A program made the translations under genes and the position numbers. From assembly GCA_003513555.1 (NCBI GenBank), contig DOPG01000225.1, positions 1 through 18,496 of the forward strand: DNA of 18,496 nucleotides, in the 5' to 3' direction. The DNA comes from Rhodopirellula sp. GTDB lineage: Bacteria > Planctomycetota > Planctomycetia > Pirellulales > Pirellulaceae. The notes under the pieces were generated by a model. The model saw only the letters and a program-made list of their open reading frames with translations, made no database searches and was not told where the DNA came from. Of this stretch, positions 7,312 through 15,249 are shown one piece after another (position 1 is the first letter of the stretch; the number at the start of each line of letters is the position of its first letter).

Positions 7312-9456
7312 ATGTCAGGTGCCAATTTCAAAGGACGCCTTCTTCGACTTTGTCAGAAGGAACTGAAGGAGACGATTCGTGATCGCCGCACAATCGTGAC
7401 TCTCTTACTAATGCCATTATTGGTTTATCCAATCATGAGCATGGCACTGAATCGTTTCCTTCTGAGCAGCGGCGGAATAGATGAGGGATTCACCGTTTGC
7501 GTGAACAGCGAACTTGAAAGCGAAATATTGGATCAGTGGCTGAGCAATCCCAACAGCGCCCCACCGAAACCCGTTGCTGACAGCAGTGGCAATGAGCTCG
7601 CAAAGTTTCGAGTTGCCGTGATTCAAGACGTCTCGCCTGAAGAAGTCGTGGCAAGAAACGATGCAGACGTTGGGCTGGAACTCACCAACATCGAAACCGG
7701 TAGACCGACAGCTACGTTTTATGCTTATCGAGGAGACAGTGTCAGCCAGGCGGCAAGACGCATTTTAGTTGAGCGACTTCAGTGGCTCAAACTTGCCGAA
7801 GCCGAACTGCTTTTGACAGCAACCGTACCGGAGTATCGCACTCCGCTGTTGGTCAAGGCAGAAGATGTAGGAACACTCGAAGAAAACTCTCTTCTTGCCA
7901 CGATCGTGCCACTGGTTCTGGTACTCATGACCATCACCGGTGCGGTTTACCCAGCCATTGACTTGACCGCGGGTGAACGAGAGCGAGGCACCATGGAAGC
8001 GGTAATGGCGTCGCCAGTGCCGCGCGGCTACGTGCTTTTTTCCAAGTACACTGCGGTAGTCGCTGTTGCCTTACTGACTGCGATCGCAAACCTGTTAGCG
8101 ATGTTCACGACCTTATGGGCGGGGGGTCTCTTAAATCTCCTCACCGGGGGTGATGCATTCCCATGGCTCACGATATTGCAGATGTTCGGCTTGCTCGTTC
8201 TTTTCAGCGGATTTTTTTCCGCTGTGCTGCTTTCTCTCACTAGCTTTGCTAAGTCATTCAAGGAAGCTCAGGCCTACCTTATTCCTGTCATGCTGCTTTC
8301 TTTGACACCGGCAATGCTTTCTCTGATGCCCGGGATCACGCTTTCGGGAGCGTTAACCATTTTGCCCCTCATCAACATTGTCTTACTCGCTCGAGACATG
8401 TTGTCAGGCACAGTAGATCCGAACAACGCCTTTGTCGCCGTTGTTAGCACCTGTGCTTACGCCACGGCAGCCCTGTCGGTTGCAGCACGTCTGTTTGGCA
8501 GCGACGCGGTCACGCGAACCAGCGAGAAATCCATTGGCTCGTTATTAAAACGCCCCCGTGATCCATCGCCACGTCCGACACCTCAGGCCGCGGCCCTCAT
8601 GCTTGCACTGCTCGTTCCGGTATACTTCCTTGTTTCCAATGGATTGATGCGTTTCATAAAAGCGTCGCAGGATACAAACGTTGAAACCACACTGTTCCTA
8701 AATGCAATTGCGCTGATCTCCACATTCGGTCTGCTACCGACCTTAGCCGCTTGGCTGGCTCGCAACCGTTTCAAAACCACATTCCGACTGCAGCCCTCAG
8801 GCATCCTCTCCATCATTGGCGCAATATTGTTGGGGCTTGGAGCATGGACACTCGCTCACGAAGCCTTCTTAATCGCCGAATCCCTAGGTGTGGGCGGTTT
8901 ATCGGATCAACAGATAGCAGGAGCCGAGGCAACAGTCGCAAAGATGCGTCAAACCTCACCTCTATTGTTGATTGCTGTTTTCGCTCTTACCCCAGCAGTC
9001 ATTGAGGAACTGTGCTTTCGGGGCTATCTCTTTTCAGCGATACGGGGGGCCGCATCACCGCTTCGCACGGTTCTGATCACCGCCTTGTTGTTTGGCCTGT
9101 TCCATGTACTGACCGGCAGTGCTTTGCTGATAGAGAGGTTCGTTCCTTCAACACTCATGGGTCTGATTATCGGCTGGGTGGCTTACCGCACAGGGAGTGT
9201 CTATCCCGGCATCGTGATTCACTTCGTTCACAATGGGCTACTCAACACCGTCTTGTATTACCAAGACCAGCTTGGTTTTCTCGGAGCTGGTTTTGACGAT
9301 CAAACGCATCTTCCTCCCCATTGGCTGGCGATTGCTGCCGTTCTGGTCCTCGTTGGCGCCGGCCTTGTTTGGGTTTCCTCTCGCAACCGAGCGGAAACAT
9401 CAGCGATGCCCTCTGAAAATCCCGCCCCTCCGACGAATGATTCAGAAATAGCTTAG
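7312..9456 (+). CDS. ABC-2 permease (NatB-like) fused to CPBP intramembrane protease
   Basis: The 714-residue membrane protein starts at the ATG at 7312, four bases after the ATPase stop; the frame is open further upstream, but that part overlaps the ATPase gene. Residues 1 to about 400 are an ABC-2 permease: a first helix at 27-46, a large extracytoplasmic domain at about 50-195, then several helices with the GERERGTMEAVMASPV segment at 221-236. Residues about 425-690 form a CPBP (CAAX protease/bacteriocin-processing) domain. All three of its motifs are intact: Glu565-Glu566-x3-Arg570, Phe594-x3-His598 and His637-x3-Asn641. These are the catalytic residues of Rce1-like glutamate intramembrane proteases. 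The tail (about 692-714) is polar and Pro-rich. The arrangement suggests that export and intramembrane proteolysis are coupled, or that the protease part acts in processing or self-protection (inference). Similar fusions are known in databases. Confidence 0.93.
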   Translation: MSGANFKGRLLRLCQKELKETIRDRRTIVTLLLMPLLVYPIMSMALNRFLLSSGGIDEGFTVCVNSELESEILDQWLSNPNSAPPKPVADSSGNELAKFRVAVIQDVSPEEVVARNDADVGLELTNIETGRPTATFYAYRGDSVSQAARRILVERLQWLKLAEAELLLTATVPEYRTPLLVKAEDVGTLEENSLLATIVPLVLVLMTITGAVYPAIDLTAGERERGTMEAVMASPVPRGYVLFSKYTAVVAVALLTAIANLLAMFTTLWAGGLLNLLTGGDAFPWLTILQMFGLLVLFSGFFSAVLLSLTSFAKSFKEAQAYLIPVMLLSLTPAMLSLMPGITLSGALTILPLINIVLLARDMLSGTVDPNNAFVAVVSTCAYATAALSVAARLFGSDAVTRTSEKSIGSLLKRPRDPSPRPTPQAAALMLALLVPVYFLVSNGLMRFIKASQDTNVETTLFLNAIALISTFGLLPTLAAWLARNRFKTTFRLQPSGILSIIGAILLGLGAWTLAHEAFLIAESLGVGGLSDQQIAGAEATVAKMRQTSPLLLIAVFALTPAVIEELCFRGYLFSAIRGAASPLRTVLITALLFGLFHVLTGSALLIERFVPSTLMGLIIGWVAYRTGSVYPGIVIHFVHNGLLNTVLYYQDQLGFLGAGFDDQTHLPPHWLAIAAVLVLVGAGLVWVSSRNRAETSAMPSENPAPPTNDSEIA

Positions 9457-9803
9457 CTAGGAGTGTTTTGATGGGGGCGTCCACTCTCGTTCAGAACGCA
9501 GGATGTCTAACTGACCGCAACTCGGGCAAAAAACGCGTCGGAGTAAGGGAAGAACATCAATACCCGCCAGCAACCATTAACAGTACAAGCCGGTTCGGCT
9601 ACGAGACCACGAACTCAATTCCGATCGACCAGCAACGAGCATCTCGGCACATCTCATTTCGAGCTTCCCTTTCAAGTGTTTGTTTGAGGGCTCTCGATCA
9701 AAAGACGAGCAGCGTTTTCTCGTCGATGCTTTCCACCCGCGTCGATACGTGAGATTTCGCCATCAATGGTTTGCACCTTTCGCTAGACGGTGATCCCAGC
9801 CCA
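9457..9803. other. Intergenic region between convergent exporter and PilZ genes
   Basis: About 347 bases between the + strand permease stop and the minus-strand PilZ stop. A + frame at 9468-9752 has no recognisable motif and I do not call it. A weak 5-bp hairpin (9588-9600, AGCCG-GTT-CGGCT) has no T-run. The best structure is the minus-strand terminator-like hairpin at 9700-9724. Confidence 0.55.
9700..9724 (-). terminator. Probable rho-independent terminator of the PilZ gene
   Basis: On the minus strand, GACGAG, a nine-base loop and CTCGTC are followed at once by TTTT. The hairpin lies 80 bases past the PilZ stop. The stem is only 6 bp and the T-run short, so it would be a modest terminator. 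Confidence 0.45.
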
Positions 9804-10616
9804 TTAGCGTGTGGAGACTATTTCCCACGGTACTTGAATCCCAGACATTTGCAGCACAGCGGCACCACCGATCAGGATCAAAACCGCTGCCACGCTGACG
9901 AAGACCAACTGCCCCCCACTTCCGGACTTTTTAATTTCCGATGCCTGATCATCCTGGTTCGAGAGTCCAAGGACACGGGCGACTCTTTGAGGAGCGTCGT
10001 CATCAACAAATGCGAGGCCTGCAAAACAACCACTTCCGGAAACACGCTTCCATTGCAATTTTGTTTCTACGCATAGGTCATTGTCATGCTCACCAGCAAT
10101 GATCAACTTCAGATGATCATCGTCGGGAATGACCACATCCGTGTGGATCATCAAGCCGCCATTGGAATAATCGCGGAGCTCGATATGCACTTGATCAGGA
10201 TGCTGTGACCAGAACATTCTGGCTGAATGTGTCACCTCGATACGCGCGTCACGGCGACGTTTAAGGAATCCTTGGTCTGCCAATTTGTGCAAAACTTCGT
10301 CTCCGACATTTTCATTCAAACTGCAACCGACAATGATCTTTCCGTCACCCCGTGGTTCAACGTTTCTGACCTCACCATGAAACACATCCGTAAGTAACGG
10401 AGTGTCCATTTTGACCTGAATTCGTTGTCCCACGCGGTACTGGCCAACGCAGAGTAATCGCAGCCCATTGCTCGAAAGGTCGAGCACGGTTCCGGTATTC
10501 CCGTCTACACCTTCAACCGCGATGCAGCAAGTAAGTGCCCGCATGTCCTTGGTTTTGTACCATTGCTGCTTTCGATTTTCAGCGGTGTCTTCGATAGATT
10601 CTTTTCGAGCTGTCAT
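9804..10616 (-). CDS. Dual PilZ-domain protein with C-terminal membrane anchor
   Basis: A 270-residue protein with two PilZ-like beta-barrel regions and one C-terminal membrane helix. The second region has both cyclic-di-GMP motifs: Arg121-x3-Arg125 in KRRRDARIEV and Asp149-x-Ser151-x2-Gly154 in RDYSNGG. The first has the DxSxxG part (Asp46-Leu-Ser48-Ser-Asn-Gly51) but only a lone Arg26 where RxxxR is expected, so it may not bind the ligand. Residues about 236-257 are strongly hydrophobic, followed by a short tail, which suggests a tail-anchored protein with the PilZ domains in the cytoplasm. A role as a c-di-GMP effector at the membrane is inferred from the family. It stands alone on the minus strand, divergent from the PQQ-like gene, with its own terminator-like hairpin. 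No cyclase or phosphodiesterase is adjacent. Confidence 0.8.
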   Translation of the reverse strand: MTARKESIEDTAENRKQQWYKTKDMRALTCCIAVEGVDGNTGTVLDLSSNGLRLLCVGQYRVGQRIQVKMDTPLLTDVFHGEVRNVEPRGDGKIIVGCSLNENVGDEVLHKLADQGFLKRRRDARIEVTHSARMFWSQHPDQVHIELRDYSNGGLMIHTDVVIPDDDHLKLIIAGEHDNDLCVETKLQWKRVSGSGCFAGLAFVDDDAPQRVARVLGLSNQDDQASEIKKSGSGGQLVFVSVAAVLILIGGAAVLQMSGIQVPWEIVSTR

Positions 10617-10661
10617 GGGCTGCGTGGATAAAATCAGATTACGTGTAACTAAGGATTTTTA

Positions 10662-10680
10662 GCTCGCAATTCACGCGAGC
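10662..10680 (+). terminator. GC-rich hairpin followed by T-run
   Basis: GCTCGC (10662-10667), a seven-base loop and GCGAGC (10675-10680) form a perfect 6-bp GC-rich stem, followed after CGCA by seven T (10685-10691). It would terminate a + strand transcript, although no + strand gene lies just upstream. It might instead block antisense readthrough of the PilZ gene's promoter region, or be an operator. Confidence 0.35.
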
Positions 10681-10708
10681 CGCATTTTTTTCAGATCCTG
10701 GGTGTCGT

Positions 10709-10736
10709 GCAACAACAAATCGGAGATAATTGTTGC
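10709..10736. repeat. Inverted repeat GCAACAA-N14-TTGTTGC
   Basis: Seven-base perfect arms (10709-10715 and 10730-10736) separated by 14 bases, in the divergent promoter region. The centre-to-centre spacing of about two helical turns would suit a dimeric regulator, but nothing in the window identifies one. Confidence 0.35.
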
Positions 10737-10912
10737 GGGAGTGATGGCTTATAGCGAAAACTCCGGAAATTACGTCGCTAAGCTCGTTTTCTTTTCGACG
10801 CACAGTCCTTCCCCTACACACGTGGCAACGATTGATCTTCCTGAACGCCTCACCGCTCCGTGCGGAACACCTGACGCTCCCTAACTCACATAAACATCGC
10901 TAATGAATCCTG

Positions 10913-12253
10913 ATGCTTCATTCCCCCTTAAGCCATCTTCATAAGCTCACATGCTGGACCTTGCAGGCTTGGGTTCTGTGTGCGTTATTTGCCGATACCG
11001 GCGTTGCCCGAGGTGATTGGCACCAATGGCGAGGACCACTTGGGACTGGTGTTGCCCCCAACGCAACACCGCCAACCGAATGGACCCAAGAGCGAAATAT
11101 TTCCTGGAAGACCCAACTCGAAGGTGAAGGACACGGAACCCCTGTCGTTTCACGCGGGCTCATTTTCTTGACAACCGCAATTCCAGTGGGCCCCCCGTTT
11201 GAACCTCGACAAAGTGGTCGCCCTGGCGCCCACGACAATCGGCGTGTGACGACCAAGTACCAATTCCAAGCGTGGGCCATTAAGGCAGCAGACGGTACGC
11301 TACTTTGGAAAAAAACGCTCCAAGAAGCGATCCCTATAGAAGGTGCACATAACACTGCTAGCTTGGCTTCAGCGTCGCCGGTAACTGACGGGAAACGTTT
11401 CTATGCCTTTTTTGGTTCACATGGCCTCTACTGCCTTAACCGAAAAGGTGAACTGCTATGGCAGAAACAGTTAGGAGCCATGCACACCAAGCACGGCCAT
11501 GGCGAAGGTGCTTCACCCGCATTACACGGTCAAACGCTAGTGGTGAACTGGGACCATGAAGGTGAGTCGTTTCTTATAGCGCTCGATTCCGCCGACGGCA
11601 CCGAAAAGTGGCGTGTTGCGAGGAATGAGGTGACTTCTTGGAGTACACCGATCATCAGCAACGTCGATGGAGAGCAACAGGTGATCGTTTGCGGCACAGA
11701 TAAAGTTCGCGGATACAGCCTTTCAAATGGAAATGTTGTTTGGGAAAGCGGTGGGATGTCCGCCAACATTGTCGCAACACCGGTTGCCGGGAATGGCGTA
11801 TTGTATGCAGGTAGTAGCTATGAAAAACGCATCCTGATGGCGATCCAACTGAGCGGAGCCAAAGGTGACATCACCGGCTCTGACCGGATTCTTTGGACTC
11901 GCACACGAGGCACACCCTACGTTCCTTCCCCGTTGCTGTACCGAGGCTCACTCTATTTTTTGACACACTATCAAAACGTATTAACCCGAATCACAGCCGA
12001 AACCGGGCGGAATGCTCCCGGGGCACTGCGTCTAGGACCACTTTCCAACATCTATGCATCACCCGTTGCAGCGAACGGCCATGTATACATCACAGATCTC
12101 AATGGTCAGACCCTCGTCATCACCGACACAGAGATTCCCCGGTTCGTCTCCATCAACCCAATCGGCGAGTCTGTCAGCGCATCTCTCGTGATCGACGGAT
12201 CGATGATCCTAATTCGCGGCTCGAAACATCTTTACTGCGTTAGCGTGCAATGA
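10913..12253 (+). CDS. Secreted PQQ-like beta-propeller repeat protein
   Basis: A 446-residue protein with an N-terminal hydrophobic signal (residues about 12-30, likely cleaved near VARG) followed by the DWHQWRGPLGTGV start typical of planctomycete PQQ-like/BamB-like propeller proteins. Repeats with the tryptophan-docking pattern are visible: DGTLLWKKTL, KGELLWQKQL, DGTEKWRVAR and NGNVVWESGG, each preceded by a SPV/TPI/TPV strand. Such eight-bladed propellers may be scaffolds or dehydrogenase-like, and none of the catalytic residues of quinoprotein alcohol dehydrogenases could be assigned, so I make no enzyme claim. It should act in the periplasm or outside the cell. The RmlD-like gene follows after 46 bases and may be co-transcribed, although the functions do not obviously connect. 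The ATG at 10913 is the first one giving a good signal peptide. Confidence 0.88.
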   Translation: MLHSPLSHLHKLTCWTLQAWVLCALFADTGVARGDWHQWRGPLGTGVAPNATPPTEWTQERNISWKTQLEGEGHGTPVVSRGLIFLTTAIPVGPPFEPRQSGRPGAHDNRRVTTKYQFQAWAIKAADGTLLWKKTLQEAIPIEGAHNTASLASASPVTDGKRFYAFFGSHGLYCLNRKGELLWQKQLGAMHTKHGHGEGASPALHGQTLVVNWDHEGESFLIALDSADGTEKWRVARNEVTSWSTPIISNVDGEQQVIVCGTDKVRGYSLSNGNVVWESGGMSANIVATPVAGNGVLYAGSSYEKRILMAIQLSGAKGDITGSDRILWTRTRGTPYVPSPLLYRGSLYFLTHYQNVLTRITAETGRNAPGALRLGPLSNIYASPVAANGHVYITDLNGQTLVITDTEIPRFVSINPIGESVSASLVIDGSMILIRGSKHLYCVSVQ

Positions 12254-12299
12254 CAAATTCCACCTCGACTTTGTCCGGATTTCTGAGAGAATTCGCGGC

Positions 12300-13343
12300 A
12301 TGACCCACGCTCCTCCGCTGCCGATGTTAATTACCGGAATCGCCGGGGTTCCGGGGTATAACGCCTTCCATCACTTTCGCACCCTCTATGGTGATCAAGT
12401 CATAGGGTTGCGTCAGGCTTCAATGTGGCCTCTCGCAGGTGACGGAATCGTTGCCTGTGATGTTGAAGACGCAACCGGAATCGAACGTCTGTGGGATCAA
12501 TACAAGTTCAGAAGCCTCCTGAATTGCGCCGGAACTTGCCGCCTCAAATCGTGTGAACTTGATCCCGTCATGGCGCATCGGGTGAATGTCGCAGGCACGG
12601 CCAATATCATGACCGGTGCTGCCAGACAGCAAGCCCGTACGATTCATTTGTCCATTGACTTGGTGTTTTCAGGCGAACATCAGGGCGAGTATACCGAAGA
12701 AGATCCTCTCGACCCAGTAACTGTCTACGGTGCCAAAATGGTCGAGGCCGAAACCCTGGTCAAAACACTTTGCCCGGATAGTTGCATTCTTCGCATCTCA
12801 CTGCCGATGGGGATCAGTTTCAACGGCCACGCCGGTGCGATTGACTGGATTGCATCCCGTTTCAAGCAGGACAAGCCCGCCACGCTGTATTACGATGAGA
12901 TTAGAACCCCCACTTACACGGACTGCATGAACCGACTTTATGAGCGATTATTTTCCCAGCCGATCTCGGGTACCTTTCACGCTGGCGGTCCCCGAACGCT
13001 AAGTCTTTTCGAAATTGCGCAAATCGTTTCTGTCGTGGGCGGCTACGATCCAGCTTTATTACAAGGCTGTCCCCGGATTGAGGCAGGACCGATCCCGCCC
13101 AGAGCTGGCAACGTCACAATGAACTCTTCGAAGCTCATTGAAACACTGGGTTATCAACCATTCGATCCTTGGCCATTTCCCGCCCACTTGGTGCCCACCC
13201 ACAGAACATGGCATCGTGAACAGACTCAATTTGGTGGTTCACAAGAACGCGTCCATTCACTTCTGTATCAAAATCCCAATGCACCAGGCACTGTGCCCCC
13301 CAGTCGGTCCCAACTGTGGGGATCAAAACGTTTTCCAATGTAA
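12300..13343 (+). CDS. RmlD-like extended SDR (dTDP-4-dehydrorhamnose reductase-like / sugar nucleotide-binding), altered active site
   Basis: The 347-residue protein begins with a Rossmann nucleotide-binding motif, Gly13-x2-Gly16-x2-Gly19 in ITGIAGVPGYN, and carries NCAG at 76-79 and NVAGTANI at 96-103, as in extended SDRs of the RmlD/MAT2B type. The normal STDYVF segment reads SIDLVF here (118-123), so the usual catalytic Thr is Ile119. The catalytic YxxxK reads Tyr143-Gly-Ala-Lys146-Met147, with Lys one place early. RmlD reduces dTDP-4-keto-rhamnose, but with these changes this protein may be a divergent reductase, a different SDR or a non-catalytic binding protein. It is about 50 residues longer than RmlD; the extra tail after about 300 has no recognised domain. 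It follows the propeller gene closely, and no other rhamnose genes are visible. Confidence 0.78.
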   Translation: MTHAPPLPMLITGIAGVPGYNAFHHFRTLYGDQVIGLRQASMWPLAGDGIVACDVEDATGIERLWDQYKFRSLLNCAGTCRLKSCELDPVMAHRVNVAGTANIMTGAARQQARTIHLSIDLVFSGEHQGEYTEEDPLDPVTVYGAKMVEAETLVKTLCPDSCILRISLPMGISFNGHAGAIDWIASRFKQDKPATLYYDEIRTPTYTDCMNRLYERLFSQPISGTFHAGGPRTLSLFEIAQIVSVVGGYDPALLQGCPRIEAGPIPPRAGNVTMNSSKLIETLGYQPFDPWPFPAHLVPTHRTWHREQTQFGGSQERVHSLLYQNPNAPGTVPPSRSQLWGSKRFPM

Positions 13344-13499
13344 AAGCAGGTGAATCCCTTTGGGGCAACGGTTCCTTGAGCCGGAACTTCAACCAACGCT
13401 GAAAGAGTTTTTCCCCAAGAATGGCTTGAACCACTAAACTGATCCCTCACACACACGCTCGCTTACCCATTTTCTTGCTACTTTAAAATCAGAAATCAT

Positions 13500-15131
13500 A
13501 TGCGACTTTCAACTCTTCATCGGATTGCCGTTAGTCTTTGCACGGTAGCATCGTTGCAAACCGCCGTACTATCGCAAGACGCCACTCCCGCTGACGAAGC
13601 AACTGCGACACAAACTGAATTAGCGCGGGGATTTGTTTTTGATGACAAGAACGGTAATGGCAAGCGTGACGGTGACGAGCCCGGTATCCAAGGCATCCGC
13701 GTCAGCAATGGAACATCCATTGTAAAAACAGATGAGGATGGCCGGTATGTACTCCCCATCGATAATGACACGATCATCTTTGTAATCAAACCAAGGGACT
13801 GGGCTACCCCCTTAAACCGTAACCACTTGCCCCAGTTCTATTACATCCACAAGCCCAATGGTTCACCACAGAATTTCAGGTTTGCGGGTGTTGCTCCTAC
13901 TGGCCCTTTGCCCCAGTCCATTGATTTTCCGCTTTTACGCAGAGTTGAACCAGACAAATTCAAAGCGATCATGTTCGGCGATCCCCAGCCCAAGAACGTT
14001 GCTGAGGTTGAATACATGTCACATGACATCATCGAACAGATCATTTCAGAACAAGCACACGGTGCAGCCTTTGGCGTAACATTGGGTGACATCGTGTTTG
14101 ATGATTTAAGTGTGATGGAACCACATAACCAATCTGTCGCGCTGATTGGCATCCCCTGGTACAACGTGATCGGCAACCATGACTTGAACCTGGAGGCCCA
14201 AACTGACGACCAGAGCGACGAAACATTTGAACGTATCTATGGCCCATCCTACTACTCGTTCGATTATGGGCCGACTCATTTCATGGTACTTGACGACGTT
14301 CAATGGCATGGCCCAGAGGGCGAGAAAAAGGGGGGTTACCACGGCGGTTTCAGCACAGAACAGATGACCTTCATTCGAAATGATCTTGCTTTGATCCCTA
14401 AGGACCAACTGGTTGTTTTGATGATGCACATTCCACTTGATGGGGTTCGAGATCGCGAGCAGCTATATCGATTGATTGAACAACGACCGGCCACAGTTTC
14501 GCTTTCAGCCCATACGCATTACATGGAGCATCGATTTCTCGGTGCAGAAAATGGCTGGAAAGGCCCTAAAAAGCATCATCACATTGTCAATGTGACTGTC
14601 TGCGGTAGTTGGTGGCGAGGACGTGAGGACGAGCGTGGCATCCCTCACGCAACCATGAGTGATGGAGGACCCAATGGTTACTCAATCATGGAATTTGACG
14701 GCCAGAACTACAAGCTTGAAATGCGTGGTGCCAATCGTGCAGCAAGCTATCAGATGAATGTTTATGCCCCAGAATCCGTAACTCAACAGGAACTCGCCAA
14801 AACCGATGTGATCGCCAACGTCTTCAACGGTTCTGAAAAATCAAAAGTCAGCTTCCGCATTGGAAATCAGGAGGGAAAGTTTGGACAATGGCATCCGATG
14901 AAACGTTCTCGCATGGCTGACCCAGCTTTTGTTGCCGAAAAGAAGCGTGAAGAAGACGTTCCCAACAGACCGTGGACCTCCTTACCAGGTGCTCACTCAA
15001 CACCTCACATTTGGGTCTCGAAACTACCCGTCAATCTTCAACTTGGAACACAGGTGATCGAAGTGCGGGCCACCAACGTTATCGGGAAAGAGGTAAGCGG
15101 TCGTCGCGTGATTCAAGTAAAAGCCGAGTAA
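13500..15131 (+). CDS. Secreted calcineurin-like metallophosphoesterase with N-terminal B-type/EF-hand module
   Basis: A 543-residue exported enzyme. Residues 1-25 form a signal peptide (likely cut after VLSQ or nearby). Residues about 43-90 are an SdrD B-like beta module with an EF-hand-type loop, Asp49-x-Asn51-x-Asn53-x3-Asp57-x2-Glu60, in a GFVFDDKNGNG context. The phosphoesterase core follows, with Gly160-Asp-Pro-Gln163, Gly196-Asp-Ile-Val-Phe-Asp201, Gly225-Asn-His-Asp228, His310 in MMHIP and His338-Thr-His340, which supply the di-metal ligands. The C-terminal part (about 390-543) is a beta-rich domain as in the MetallophosN/MetallophosC family. The substrate cannot be told from the sequence; a phosphate ester or nucleotide outside the cytoplasm is likely. 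The gene is separated by 156 bases from the RmlD-like gene and converges on the transporter gene. Confidence 0.9.
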   Translation: MRLSTLHRIAVSLCTVASLQTAVLSQDATPADEATATQTELARGFVFDDKNGNGKRDGDEPGIQGIRVSNGTSIVKTDEDGRYVLPIDNDTIIFVIKPRDWATPLNRNHLPQFYYIHKPNGSPQNFRFAGVAPTGPLPQSIDFPLLRRVEPDKFKAIMFGDPQPKNVAEVEYMSHDIIEQIISEQAHGAAFGVTLGDIVFDDLSVMEPHNQSVALIGIPWYNVIGNHDLNLEAQTDDQSDETFERIYGPSYYSFDYGPTHFMVLDDVQWHGPEGEKKGGYHGGFSTEQMTFIRNDLALIPKDQLVVLMMHIPLDGVRDREQLYRLIEQRPATVSLSAHTHYMEHRFLGAENGWKGPKKHHHIVNVTVCGSWWRGREDERGIPHATMSDGGPNGYSIMEFDGQNYKLEMRGANRAASYQMNVYAPESVTQQELAKTDVIANVFNGSEKSKVSFRIGNQEGKFGQWHPMKRSRMADPAFVAEKKREEDVPNRPWTSLPGAHSTPHIWVSKLPVNLQLGTQVIEVRATNVIGKEVSGRRVIQVKAE

Positions 15132-15147
15132 CGACCAATACGACAAC

Positions 15148-15224
15148 CGCGACTTGACGAAATGAAGCCAGGGCAAATGTCACAACGGATTTCGCATTCG
15201 AGCCATCCGGCAAGCCAAGTCGCG
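15148..15224. repeat. Long-range inverted repeat between convergent genes
   Basis: CGCGACTTG (15148-15156) and CAAGTCGCG (15216-15224) are perfect 9-bp reverse complements 59 bases apart, filling much of the 118-base gap between the two convergent genes. They could pair in either transcript's 3' end. There is no T-run beside either arm, so a terminator role is doubtful. Confidence 0.35.
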
Positions 15225-15249
15225 TCATGCCACCAGACGGGTCCATCAG

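Larger units (their letters stand above)
10617..10912. promoter_or_regulatory. Divergent intergenic region (PilZ gene / PQQ-like gene) with two inverted repeats
   Basis: The 296 bases between the divergent PilZ and PQQ-like genes must hold both promoters. Two inverted repeats stand out, at 10662-10680 and 10709-10736. Short frames such as 10702-10884 look random. I could not fix promoter boxes. Confidence 0.5.

Noticed and set aside
13135..13434. A 99-codon minus-strand frame overlapping the end of the RmlD-like gene
   Set aside because: It overlaps the + strand coding sequence by about 209 bases, has no recognised motif, and the + frame keeps family-like sequence (VPTHRTWHRE) through the overlap. 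I leave a small chance that it is real.
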